From assembly GCF_002902965.1 (NCBI RefSeq), contig NZ_CP026106.1, positions 2,480,001 through 2,544,000 on the forward strand: a DNA stretch of 64,000 bases, in the 5' to 3' direction. Made by a program: the position numbers and the translations under genes. Under the pieces are notes generated by a model. It ran no database searches. It saw only the letters and a list, made by a program, of their open reading frames with translations, and had not been told where the DNA came from. Position 1 is the stretch's first letter; each line of letters starts with the position of its first letter. Shown one piece after another: positions 43,053 through 51,417 of this stretch. The stretch comes from Paraburkholderia hospita (GTDB lineage Bacteria > Pseudomonadota > Gammaproteobacteria > Burkholderiales > Burkholderiaceae).

Positions 43053-44026
43053 TCAAACGGCACATCATGGTCTATTACGCGTGGAGTCGGCCAGGCGAAA
43101 CGGGCGCGCCGCTTCAGGTGATAGAGGATCGATTTCCGACGCTCTTCGAAAGCCGCAGGATGGTCTTCCCGAGATTTCATGAACTCGCGGACCCGCATCA
43201 GTTCGACCAGAGTATCGCCGGCTTTCTCGATCACATCATGAAGCGCAATTTCACCGCTTTCGTCGATCTGGCGGCATCGCTAACAGGTCAACGCGTCGCG
43301 GAAATCGAGCGCGTCACGGACGACGGAAAAATCACGCCACTCAACGCACGTCTTCTCGCTGGAATCGACACGCTGATAGTCATCAGCTTCGATTCCCAGA
43401 GAACAGCCCAGACTGCGCAGAGCGACGAGATCGAAGCGCTCCGCACGTTCCTCGACCATCCGGATCATCTCGCCTTTGTTTGTCCGCACCACGACATCGG
43501 CGATGTCGCGCATCTTCCGGAAAGCGAGCAGCTGCAACGTCACATCGTCGAATTCCTGCACCATGGAGACACGACGATTCCGCCACGGCAACGGTTCGGA
43601 GAGTTCGCGCGCTCGCTTCTCGCTGGACTTGGTGTACCTGTGGAAAATCGCTTCGGGCTTCGACCGGCAGCCGAAGCGGATGGCACGCCAGCGCCGATCG
43701 AAGTCGATACCACGCTTGACCGCCTCGGCCTGCTTCAGAAAGTCAGCACTTTCAATCTGCATCCACATCTGCCGCAGCTCGAGCGCCTTGGCGAGGCGTT
43801 CGACAAACTCGATGTCCTCGCCCATCAGCGCATCGACACGAGCGCTCCACCGCACCCTTTCGCAAGTGACCGCCCAACTTTCGATGCACTCCTCCAATCA
43901 CGCCCAGACACGTTTGCCGGCACCCTTCTGGTGAGTGATACGACGCTTTGGAGTTCGACGGCGGGTGGTGTCGACAGTCTCCGCGAATTGTGGACGAATG
44001 TGGTTCAACGTTCGGCCCGGGCCTGA
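43049..44026 (+). CDS. Unrecognised 325-residue protein in the bufferin-like operon, possible GATase/ThuA-like fold
   Basis: The start overlaps the DUF692 stop (ATGA) and the DUF2063 start lies 8 bases after its end, so it is a full member of the operon. It is soluble, without a signal peptide, and rich in His and Asp. The N-terminal 100 residues are unique (MVYYAWSRPGETGAPLQVIE, then PTLFESRRMVFPRFHELADP). Residues 107-152 read as strand-helix-strand with DTLIVISFDS and FVCPHHDIGD. The end (FAGTLLVSDTTLWSSTAGG, DSLRELWTNVV) recalls the last strand and helix of ThuA/DUF4350-type GATase-like folds. Function unknown. gig/bufferin operons as I know them have no such gene. Confidence 0.8.
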   Translation: MIKRHIMVYYAWSRPGETGAPLQVIEDRFPTLFESRRMVFPRFHELADPHQFDQSIAGFLDHIMKRNFTAFVDLAASLTGQRVAEIERVTDDGKITPLNARLLAGIDTLIVISFDSQRTAQTAQSDEIEALRTFLDHPDHLAFVCPHHDIGDVAHLPESEQLQRHIVEFLHHGDTTIPPRQRFGEFARSLLAGLGVPVENRFGLRPAAEADGTPAPIEVDTTLDRLGLLQKVSTFNLHPHLPQLERLGEAFDKLDVLAHQRIDTSAPPHPFASDRPTFDALLQSRPDTFAGTLLVSDTTLWSSTAGGVDSLRELWTNVVQRSARA

Positions 44027-44033
44027 AGGCACA

Positions 44034-44900
44034 ATGGCCATGGTTCTTCTAAAACCACCTCCCGCGTCCGCCCGCATACCCCTGAATTCTCATTCCTTGT
44101 TCGAGCGGCAAAAGCACTTCGCTTCGGCATTGCTGTATCCGGCTATGCCTGTGCCTCCCGGCCTGGTCGGCCCCGATCGACAACCCAGCGAAAAGCGCTT
44201 CAATGTATATCGCAACAATGTTGTGGTCGGGCTCGTCGACGCATTAAAGGCTGCGTTTCCCGCTGTGCTTCGTATCGTCGGAGATGAGTTCTTTGCGGCG
44301 ATGGCCCGAATTTACGTCTCGCGCCAACCACCGGAATCCCCTGTCATGCTTGACTATGGCGGAACGTTTCCAGACTTCATCGAGGCGTTCCGACCGGCGA
44401 ACAGCATGCCATATCTGCATGATGTCGCTCGACTCGAGCGGGCGTGGGCCGAGGCGTATCACGCCGCAGAGGTCTCTCCCATAGATCACGCTGTTCTTGC
44501 CACGATCGATGCCGATAGCCTTCCGCATCTGCGCCTCACGCTGCATCCATCGGCACGGGTCGTTCGATCCTGCATCCCTGTCGTCCAGATATGGCAGATG
44601 AACATCGACAGAGGCAAGCCGACCGGGGTCGACATCACCATCGGCGGCGAAGATGCGCTCGTCCTGCGCCCACACGCCGAGGTCGAGGTTCGCAGACTGC
44701 CTGTCGGCGCGGCAGCTTTTATCCACGCCATTGCGGCCAACCACTCAATGAATGAAGCAACGACGCTCGCACTCGACGATCATGCCGATTTCGATCTGGC
44801 CGGTGCGCTGCGAGATCTGTTCATGATCGGTGCGATTGTCGGATTGAGCCCACGGGCCTCTGATTCCGGCCACCTGCGAGGTATCGATGAGTCAGCTTAG
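44034..44900 (+). CDS. DUF2063 family MNIO partner protein (BufC-like)
   Basis: A 288-residue protein. The DUF2063 N-terminal domain holds RFNVYRNNVVVGLVDALKAAFPAVLRIVGDEFFAAMARIYV, and FPDFIEAFRPANSMPYLHDVARLERAW follows; longer pieces are given here only as landmarks of 44200-44460. The C-terminal half is beta-rich (VVRSCIPVVQIWQMNIDR). In the known systems this protein sits beside the DUF692 enzyme and is needed for peptide modification, probably by binding the precursor. ATG 44034 has GAAGG before it. It overlaps the DoxX gene by 14 bases. Confidence 0.85.
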   Translation: MAMVLLKPPPASARIPLNSHSLFERQKHFASALLYPAMPVPPGLVGPDRQPSEKRFNVYRNNVVVGLVDALKAAFPAVLRIVGDEFFAAMARIYVSRQPPESPVMLDYGGTFPDFIEAFRPANSMPYLHDVARLERAWAEAYHAAEVSPIDHAVLATIDADSLPHLRLTLHPSARVVRSCIPVVQIWQMNIDRGKPTGVDITIGGEDALVLRPHAEVEVRRLPVGAAAFIHAIAANHSMNEATTLALDDHADFDLAGALRDLFMIGAIVGLSPRASDSGHLRGIDESA

Positions 44901-45393
44901 CGCACCAACGAAAGGCCGTCTCGCGCCGAGGGTCCGTAAGGCCGCAGAGCTGATTCAGAAGTTCGCCTGGATCGTTGCACCGCCCTTGCTGCGGATTGCT
45001 CTAGCCCTCCCTTTCTTTCGCTCAGGTCTCACCCGTTGGGACGGTGTGCTGTCCATTTCGCCCGCTACGCTCTTCCTGTTCGAAAACCAGTTCAAGGTGC
45101 ACATCCTGGACGGTGCATACCCATTTCCCGCCCCTGACGCAGTCGCGCTTATCGTTGCAATGGCAGAAGTCACGCTCCCGGTTCTGCTCGTATTGGGATT
45201 CGCAACCCGCTTTGCGGGGCTTGCGCTGCTTGTGATGACGGGCGTCATCCAGCTCGTATTCCCCGACGGCTGGGCAAATTTTCATCTCAATTGGGCGTCG
45301 CTCGCCGTGGGTATCATGGCCCTTGGACCAGGCCCACTGTCGCTGGATCATTTGTTAGTGCGCATCCTCAACCCGCCAGTCGCGGCTCGATGA
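44887..45393 (+). CDS. DoxX family membrane protein
   Basis: A 168-residue inner-membrane protein with four hydrophobic segments (VAPPLLRIALALPFFRSGL, then LIVAMAEVTLPVLLVLGFAT, LALLVMTGVIQLVF and LNWASLAVGIMALGPG). DoxX features are the RSGLTRWDG and ELTLPVLLVLGFATRFAG-like motifs. As the last gene of the bufferin-like operon it occupies the position of GigD. DoxX proteins are quinone-linked membrane partners of redox systems, and here it may supply electrons to the MNIO enzyme (inference). Confidence 0.88.
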   Translation: MSQLSAPTKGRLAPRVRKAAELIQKFAWIVAPPLLRIALALPFFRSGLTRWDGVLSISPATLFLFENQFKVHILDGAYPFPAPDAVALIVAMAEVTLPVLLVLGFATRFAGLALLVMTGVIQLVFPDGWANFHLNWASLAVGIMALGPGPLSLDHLLVRILNPPVAAR

Positions 45394-45402
45394 TTCTGGC
45401 TT

Positions 45403-45423
45403 CTACCGTTGAGCAAACGGTAG
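45403..45423 (+). terminator. Hairpin after the bufferin-like operon
   Basis: CTACCGTT and AACGGTAG form a perfect 8-base stem with a GAGCA loop, 10 bases after the DoxX stop. There is no T run, so a terminator role is plausible but unproven. Confidence 0.45.
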
Positions 45424-45482
45424 TGCGTACCGGTTACGAGCTGATTGCACGGTAGACGCGTTCATGCGCCGGTGCCGCAGCA

Positions 45483-46415
45483 CTACCCTTTCAATACACG
45501 TCGTCGCCGTCCATGCTCTCGTGCAAACGCAGCCGGCGTGCAACCCGTATGACGATGAAAACGACGGGTGAAATGACTCTGGTCTGAAAAGCCCGTCATG
45601 AGTGCAATTTCCGACAGCGGAATGTCCGTCTCAAGTAGCAACGACTGTGCGCGACGAATCCGGCATTGCTCGACAAAGCCAATCGCGGTCATACCCGTGC
45701 TGCGCTTGAACAGCCGGGTGAAGTGGAAACGCCCCACGTTCACGATGCCCGCAAGTTCGTCGAGTCCGATCGACCTGTCGAGATTTTCCTCGATGTATTC
45801 GGTAACGCGCGCAACTTCCATTCTGGTCAACGCGGGATGTTCCCGTGGAATGACCGGTTCGAATGCGTTGTAGCTTCGAAGCAGATGCGCCGCCAGCGCA
45901 AAGGACACGTGATCGACTATCAGCGTTTGTGCGGGATGAGGCTTGCGGTCGAGTTCCCCGATGAGAACTCGCGCGATGTGTTCGATGACAGGGTCTCGCG
46001 TCTCGAACACATTTCTGATTTCTATCCGCGTCGTACTCTGGCGTCCAATCTGCTCGCCGGCAGATGCAACGAGCGCAGTGGGAATACGCAATCGCGCGGT
46101 CGCGGAAGCACTCCCCTCCCAAAGCGAATCGCACCCGGCCGGCATGAGCATCGAGACGCCGGAAGTAATCAGACATTCGTGAACGGCTCCATCGCGCCCC
46201 TGAACGAGACGCGCACTCCCCGAAGGGCAATAACAGATCAGATGATGATCGAGGGCGGGATACCGTTCGGAGATATTGTGGAGCGGAGCGTACATGTCCA
46301 CTGTCACTCCCGACCACTCCCGTTCACGAGTGGTTGCTGTGGGACGATGCGACAGCACGTGAACGATCTCATCGATCGTTACGGGGTTGTCGGCAGTTTG
46401 GTAAGTCGTTGACAT
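45483..46415 (-). CDS. AraC family transcriptional regulator
   Basis: A 310-residue protein. The N-terminal 190 residues are an effector/dimer domain with VDMYAPLHNISERYPALDHH and SGVSMLMPAG, weakly like the cupin-type AraC sensors. The C-terminal 100 residues have the two HTH motifs of AraC (IGLDELAGIVNVGRFHFTRLFKRSTG and IPLSEIALMTGFSDQSHFTRRFHRHTG; each is over a separate helix pair) and end in TPAAFAREH. ATG 46415 is chosen; 46463 is possible. It converges with the bufferin operon and is divergent from the lipoamide-dehydrogenase-like gene, so either could be its target. Confidence 0.9.
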   Translation of the reverse strand: MSTTYQTADNPVTIDEIVHVLSHRPTATTREREWSGVTVDMYAPLHNISERYPALDHHLICYCPSGSARLVQGRDGAVHECLITSGVSMLMPAGCDSLWEGSASATARLRIPTALVASAGEQIGRQSTTRIEIRNVFETRDPVIEHIARVLIGELDRKPHPAQTLIVDHVSFALAAHLLRSYNAFEPVIPREHPALTRMEVARVTEYIEENLDRSIGLDELAGIVNVGRFHFTRLFKRSTGMTAIGFVEQCRIRRAQSLLLETDIPLSEIALMTGFSDQSHFTRRFHRHTGCTPAAFAREHGRRRRVLKG

Positions 46416-46738
46416 GTCACAGTGCCCGGTGAGCCTGCTGTTAGCTGTGATCTGGCTCGGCAAAGAATGCTAACACGCCAATATTCCAGAATGGAAAAAC
46501 CAGTGGAGCCATAGGGCGAGTTATGTTTGTCGCTATCAATGTCTCGATGTTCGATATAACCGTGCACATTCCACTCGTCAAGCATCGACAAAAGTCAGCA
46601 CGAGTGTTCAATCCAGCTTTCGCCCGCCCTGATAGCCTGAAGCACCTCTGTATGTCGAGGCCATGCCGGACCTGTCCGAGGACGATTTCCCCATCCATTC
46701 GTTCATCCTCGCTGTTGTGAGTCAAAGGCGCAAAGCTG
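46416..46738. other. Gene-free divergent region
   Basis: The 323 bases between the AraC gene and the lipoamide-dehydrogenase-like gene should hold both promoters. No supported frame or clear repeat was found. Confidence 0.4.
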
Positions 46739-48139
46739 ATGGACCATTTCGATGTCGTCATCATCGGGTGCGGCGCGGGCGGCTATAACACTGCTATTCG
46801 AGCGGGCCAGTTGGGTTTGTCTGTCGCCTGTATCGAACGGGCATCGCGCCCTGGCGGAATGGGCATTCGGACCGGCTGCATTCCTTCCCGAGTCTTGTTA
46901 CGCAGTTCTGAAATATATGACCTGATGGACAAGGGGAGCTTCACCGCGCTAGGGATTGGCTGTGCACCCACGCTTGATCTCGCGCAGATGATGGCCCACA
47001 AAAAGGCAATCGTCGACAAGATGTCGACGCGTGTTCACAGCCTGCTGCACAAGCAAGGGGTAACGCTCATCCATGGACATGCGAAGCTGGCTGCGGCTGG
47101 GCAGGTCGAAATCCGAAATGCGGAGGGCGCACGGCGAACCGTACGCGGCGCATCCATCGTTATTGCAACAGGTTCCGAGCCCATTCCACTGCCGTTTGCC
47201 GCTTTCGATCATGTGAAGATTCTCGATTCCGACGACGCGCTATCGCTCGACCGTGTACCGCGGCATCTCGCCATTATTGGCGCGGGCGCCGTCGGCGTCG
47301 AAGTCGGCTCGATCTGGCGCCGCCTCGGCTCACGCGTGACGCTCATTGAACAGCGCGACCGCATATGCTGTTGGTGCGACCGCGACGTGACGGCTGCGCT
47401 GGAGCGCTCACTCAAGCAACAGGGCATCGCGATCAGGCTGTGCAGTGATGTGATCGGCGTCGACAAGCGTGCCAGCGGTGTTTCGATTCAATTGCGCACG
47501 GCGACATCCAGCACAATCACTACCGTCGATGCAGACGCCGTTCTGGTCGCCATTGGCCGGCGGCCATCGACGGGCGGGCTCAACCTTGCGGGCATCGGTG
47601 TACAAGCGGGTGCGCAAGGCGCATTACTTCAGCAAGCGTTTGCACAAAGAGGCCCGGCTATATGGGCCGTCGGCGATGCCGCGGTAGGCCCAATGCTGAT
47701 ATCGAAGGCGGAAGAGGAAGCAGTAGCCTGCGCTGAACGGATCGCTGGCCTGCCTGGGTTCGTCGATTATTCGTCGATTCCCTATGTCCTCTATACAAGG
47801 CCGGAAGTCGCGATGATCGGCAAAACGGTGGACGAGCTTGTGCGAGTGGGAGCTCCATATAAAGTCGGCTACTTTCCGCTCGCGACCAACGCGCGTGCCG
47901 CGATAGACGGAATCGCCGAGGGGTTCGTCAAGCTGCTCGTTGAAGCCCGAACGAATCGGATCGCGGGTGCTCATCTCATTGGTCCGGGCGCGGCCGATCT
48001 GATTTCACAAGTGGCAATTGCAATGGAAGCATCCATGCTGTGCGAAGACTTTGCGCACATCTGTCACCCTTTCCCCGCCTGGTCAGAGGCGCTGCGTCAG
48101 GCCGCGATGGCGGCAGGCGGATGGGCGACACACATCTAG
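46739..48139 (+). CDS. Dihydrolipoamide dehydrogenase-like flavoprotein without active-site Cys and His
   Basis: A 466-residue member of the class I pyridine nucleotide-disulfide reductases. The FAD motif GCGAGGYNTAIRAGQLG (residues 10-26) and the NAD motif IIGAGAVGVEVGSIWRRLG are intact, and VGDAA near residue 316 keeps the second FAD contact. The redox centre is not: the family GGTCLNVGCIPSK is GGMGIRTGCIPSR here, so the first Cys is Gly42 and only Cys47 remains. The C-terminal catalytic His of CHAHPTLSE is Phe445 (CHPFPAWSE). It cannot work as a normal Lpd. No E1 or E2 genes are near, and the AraC gene is divergent. It may be a monothiol or non-disulfide flavoprotein, or a decaying paralogue. 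Confidence 0.85.
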   Translation: MDHFDVVIIGCGAGGYNTAIRAGQLGLSVACIERASRPGGMGIRTGCIPSRVLLRSSEIYDLMDKGSFTALGIGCAPTLDLAQMMAHKKAIVDKMSTRVHSLLHKQGVTLIHGHAKLAAAGQVEIRNAEGARRTVRGASIVIATGSEPIPLPFAAFDHVKILDSDDALSLDRVPRHLAIIGAGAVGVEVGSIWRRLGSRVTLIEQRDRICCWCDRDVTAALERSLKQQGIAIRLCSDVIGVDKRASGVSIQLRTATSSTITTVDADAVLVAIGRRPSTGGLNLAGIGVQAGAQGALLQQAFAQRGPAIWAVGDAAVGPMLISKAEEEAVACAERIAGLPGFVDYSSIPYVLYTRPEVAMIGKTVDELVRVGAPYKVGYFPLATNARAAIDGIAEGFVKLLVEARTNRIAGAHLIGPGAADLISQVAIAMEASMLCEDFAHICHPFPAWSEALRQAAMAAGGWATHI

Positions 48140-48582
48140 CGCGTCGCCTCACCGTGCTGCGCGGAACGCCTGCGTCCCTGGAAATTCCGGCGCAGCTTGA
48201 CTATCGGAATCGTGATCTTGTTGAATATGCCGGAGGCAATGGCGGATTGACGATCAACTAGAGAGCGCGACATTGTCGTGGCGAACCAACCTTGACCGCA
48301 ACAGCCGAATCTGCGGTCAATCAGGTGTTAAATCAGCGCATGTGCAAGCGTTAAAAAATGCGCTGGTTGCCGATCAGTTGCCATCTGCTGGCACAGGTCT
48401 TGTGCCGTCGTCGACGGCGACCTTGTCGGGAGACTCGCGAGGTACGAGGCACCGAGGGAGCCATCGTCACGCGAGGCCGTCGATCTCCTGCAACAGTTCA
48501 TGCCTGGCTCGGACGTACAGGCCCAAGTTTTTAAAGCGCCCTACTCCACCGACCTCAAGCAGTACCGCCACGCAAGGCTCAT
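48140..48582. other. Gene-free stretch
   Basis: The 443 bases after the flavoprotein hold one weak frame of 46 residues (48121-48261) overlapping the end of the flavoprotein gene. I do not call it. No terminator with a T run is visible. Confidence 0.4.
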
Positions 48583-49197
48583 TTACATCGGCGGCGCCAC
48601 GCCGTCCTTTTCGACCACGACGAATTGCGCACCGTAGCTCCCGCCGTTGGCCGGCGCTGCCACCACGAACACTTTCTTTCCCGCGATCAGATCAGCACGC
48701 GTGGCGGGCGCGAGCGTCACGACGGGCACGTTGGCCGGCACCGTGATCGAGTTGCTGCCGCCCTTGTACGAGAGTTTCAGGTCGCGTCCGCTCGTGCTCT
48801 CGACAACCGTGTCCACATTTGCATTCGTCATCGAGCTGTTAGCGCCGAGATCCCATGCATAGTGACCTTCCCCCGTACCGCGCGCAGCCTCGGGGAAGAC
48901 CAGCACTTCCTTCGCAGTCAGCTTGCCGTCGGGACCGGGCGTTGCCGCTGCGCCGACATAGGAACCCGGTTTGATATCGGCGAGCTGGATCGGCTTCACG
49001 GCGCTAACCTTCGACGCGTCGCTCATGGCAATCGTCACGGTTTCGCCACTGCGGCGATGCACCGTCAACGTATTACCGGAGAACGACACGATGTCGCCAC
49101 GGATACGTTCGGGCTTCGCAGCCGGAGATTGAGCGAACGATGCGCTGGCAAGCGTGAGCGCGACGAAGGAAGCAGCGAGCTTGAAACGAATGGGCAT
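48583..49197 (-). CDS. Exported DUF5666-like protein
   Basis: A 204-residue product with signal peptide MPIRFKLAASFVALTLASASFA. The mature part is a pair of OB-like beta domains (KPERIRGDIVSFSGNTLTVHRRSG, KVSAVKPIQLADIKPGSYVGAAATP; then LTAKEVLVFPE), the pattern of DUF5666-type periplasmic proteins. The second half has SYKGGSNSITVPANVPVVTL. GGAGT precedes the ATG. It lies 49 bases downstream of the molybdenum reductase gene in the same direction. A shared periplasmic redox role is possible. Confidence 0.7.
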   Translation of the reverse strand: MPIRFKLAASFVALTLASASFAQSPAAKPERIRGDIVSFSGNTLTVHRRSGETVTIAMSDASKVSAVKPIQLADIKPGSYVGAAATPGPDGKLTAKEVLVFPEAARGTGEGHYAWDLGANSSMTNANVDTVVESTSGRDLKLSYKGGSNSITVPANVPVVTLAPATRADLIAGKKVFVVAAPANGGSYGAQFVVVEKDGVAPPM

Positions 49198-49245
49198 AGG
49201 GACTCCGTTTGTGTGATGTGATTGAAAATGTCTGCGGCGTGCGGG

Positions 49246-50019
49246 TCAGGATCCGCCGAACCAGTTGTAGCCCTGGTTTTCCCAGTAGCCGCCGGGAAAT
49301 TCGTTCGTCACCGTAATGGCGACAATATGTTTCGGGTTCTTGTAGCCGAGCTTGGTGGGGATGCGCAGCTTCATTGGAAAGCCGTATTTCGCAGGCAGAA
49401 CGTTGCCGTCATAGGTCAGCGTCAGCAGCGTCTGCGGATGCAGCGCCGTTGGCATGTCGACGCTCGTCCAATAGTTGTCGGCGCAATGCAGCGCGACGTA
49501 TTTCGCCGTGGTATCCGCGCCGGCCAGCAACAGAAAATCCGAGAAGCGCACGCCGCCCCACTTGCCGATCGCGCTCCAGCCTTCGATACAGATATGCCGC
49601 GTCACCTGGCTGCGTTGCGGCAGTGCGCTCAGCTCGCCAAGCGTCCACACGCGCCGGCCTTTGACGAGACCTGTGAGTTCGAGCCGCCACGTCTGTGCAT
49701 CGACCTCCGGTACCTGATCGATGTCATAGAACGCGTTGAACGGAAATGGGCGCGTAATCATCGAGTCCGGATACGTCGGCGCGAGTTCGCGTCGATCGAA
49801 GAGTAGCGCCTGCGCGTCGTCGTTAAACGAGGACATCGTGCGTAGCAGGTTGTTCACCGACCTGTCGTTCGTCAGATCGCAACCCGACAATAGCGCGAGG
49901 CCGCCCAGCGTCAGGATTCTCTTGCCAAAGAGACGCCGCGAAGACGAACCCAGTTCCTTCTGCGCGTCCTTGATGATGGATGCGGCGTCGAGCGTCCGCA
50001 CGTCTTTATCTGAATCCAT
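49246..50019 (-). CDS. Periplasmic molybdopterin-dependent reductase (MsrP/YedY-like), Tat lipoprotein
   Basis: A 257-residue sulfite-oxidase-fold protein. A twin-arginine signal (SSRRLFGKRILTLGG) ends in a lipobox-like LLSGC (Cys47), suggesting Tat export and lipid anchoring. The molybdenum ligand is Cys144 in TRHICIEGWSAIG. Other family segments are LELTGLVKGRRVWTLGELSALP, KYVALHCADNYWTSVDM, AKYGFPMKLRIPTKLGYKNPK and PGGYWENQGYNWFGG. YedY-type enzymes reduce oxidised Met or other small S/N-oxides with a membrane cytochrome partner. The partner cytochrome b gene lies 2 bases upstream. Confidence 0.9.
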   Translation of the reverse strand: MDSDKDVRTLDAASIIKDAQKELGSSSRRLFGKRILTLGGLALLSGCDLTNDRSVNNLLRTMSSFNDDAQALLFDRRELAPTYPDSMITRPFPFNAFYDIDQVPEVDAQTWRLELTGLVKGRRVWTLGELSALPQRSQVTRHICIEGWSAIGKWGGVRFSDFLLLAGADTTAKYVALHCADNYWTSVDMPTALHPQTLLTLTYDGNVLPAKYGFPMKLRIPTKLGYKNPKHIVAITVTNEFPGGYWENQGYNWFGGS

Positions 50020-50021
50020 GG

Positions 50022-50615
50022 TTAGCGGCCCCGGATCATGGTAAGCAGCGATCGCGGCACGAGCGCAACCATGGCGACATGGATCGCGAAGAAACCAACG
50101 AGCACGCTCATCGCAACGAAATGGACGATGCGTGCGTTATCGAAGCCACCCATCAGCGTCCGCAGAACCGGGAACTGCACCGGCTTCCAGATCGTCAGGC
50201 CAGACACTATCACCAGCGCAATGTCGACGATGACGACGAGATACGCCAGCTTCTGTACAGCGTTGTACGCGCCAAGATCGCTGTGACTGAGCTTGCCGCG
50301 CAGCGCAGCAACAAGGTCGGTCGCAATCGCGCGAAAGGTGATGGGGAAAATGGTTCTGCGCAGTCGCCCGGTGAAGACGCCCAACGCCAGGTACGCGACG
50401 AAGTTGGCGACCAATACCCACATGATCGCGAAGTGCCAGAGCAGTGCGCCGCCCAGCCAGCCGCCGAGCGTGATAGCCGCCGGGAAACGTATCGTCCCGA
50501 AGATAGGAGACGCTTCATACACCTCCCAGCCGCTCATACACATAAGGATCACCGCTGCTGCGTTGATCCAGTGGAAAGCGCGGACCCATACGGGATGAAT
50601 CGTGGCGTGATTCAA
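50022..50615 (-). CDS. Cytochrome b561-type membrane subunit, partner of the molybdenum reductase
   Basis: From TTG 50615 (GAGG upstream) the protein is 197 residues. The frame extends to TTG 50708 but the family start (NHATIHPVWVRAFHWINAAAV) begins here. Heme His candidates are in HPVWVRAFHW, LLWHFAIMWVLV, IVHFVAMSVLV and FFAIHVAMVA across four membrane segments. It resembles the b-type cytochrome of Ni/Fe hydrogenases and of molybdenum reductases, which pass electrons from quinol to the periplasmic enzyme. It is immediately upstream of the reductase gene. Confidence 0.87.
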   Translation of the reverse strand: MNHATIHPVWVRAFHWINAAAVILMCMSGWEVYEASPIFGTIRFPAAITLGGWLGGALLWHFAIMWVLVANFVAYLALGVFTGRLRRTIFPITFRAIATDLVAALRGKLSHSDLGAYNAVQKLAYLVVIVDIALVIVSGLTIWKPVQFPVLRTLMGGFDNARIVHFVAMSVLVGFFAIHVAMVALVPRSLLTMIRGR

Positions 50616-50708
50616 GAAAACCTCGTTGTCTACGGTATGGAAAGCACGTTGCGCGATAGTCTGCGAGAGCGCCGATAGAGCGCGCGTCGTCCGTGCGCCA
50701 TGGTTCAA

Positions 50709-51417
50709 CGCGCCGAAGCTGGCGCTACGTTTCCGCAGCGGCTCGCGGTTGGCTTGAAGATGAGGATCGCAGGTGGGCGGCAGCGAGGGTATCGGTCAAA
50801 CGACCGATGGGCGCCAGAGGCGATGTCCCGCCGCATGAGGAAATGCGTCTATGGAATGTAAAAGCCGGCGTTGGCAATTAACGTGATGTGCCCGCTTGGG
50901 TCATCGCCAATATCGGCAGCTATTGTTGAAGTTCGTGAATTCTGGGAGCGAACGAGATCAAGGAGAGTCGCACGCAAATTCGTCAACTGCTAATCGAAGC
51001 ACGCGCGATATCAAATCTTCCGAACTTTTATTTCGCATCCCGTAAATGCGACTCGTCCGACTCCAAGAATATGATGCCGTTATCCAAGCATGATGTTCCG
51101 CCTGATATTAAGCGCGCACTCCATTCTCTAAGAGTATCAGGCGCTACTTAAACAGTATTGGACGATGCTTCAGCGGTTCGCCTATCCTGAGCCCGCTACC
51201 AGACAAATAAATTGAAGGGATAGGTCACGGAGATGGGGGCATCATGCAGCACAGCCACACTTCTGCGTAGACGATCTTAGCGGCAGTCACGATCTACGAC
51301 ACTGCGCCGAGCAAGCCCTCGCATCTAGAGAATCCCACATCGCGGTTTCACGCAATGCGTGCGCAGAACCGCGCTCATCCGCACACGATCCATAAATCAA
51401 GCATGAAAGGAGACAGC
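50709..51417. other. Long gene-free stretch
   Basis: The 709 bases between the cytochrome gene and the AAHS transporter gene contain AT-richer DNA from 51000 to 51250, with CCTATCC and GGATAGG copies about 30 bases apart at 51181-51222. I see no supported gene. The AAHS promoter should be at the right end. Confidence 0.4.

Noticed and set aside
48121..48261. 46-residue frame after the lipoamide-dehydrogenase-like gene
   Set aside because: It overlaps the gene end, has only a weak ribosome binding site, and no recognisable product.
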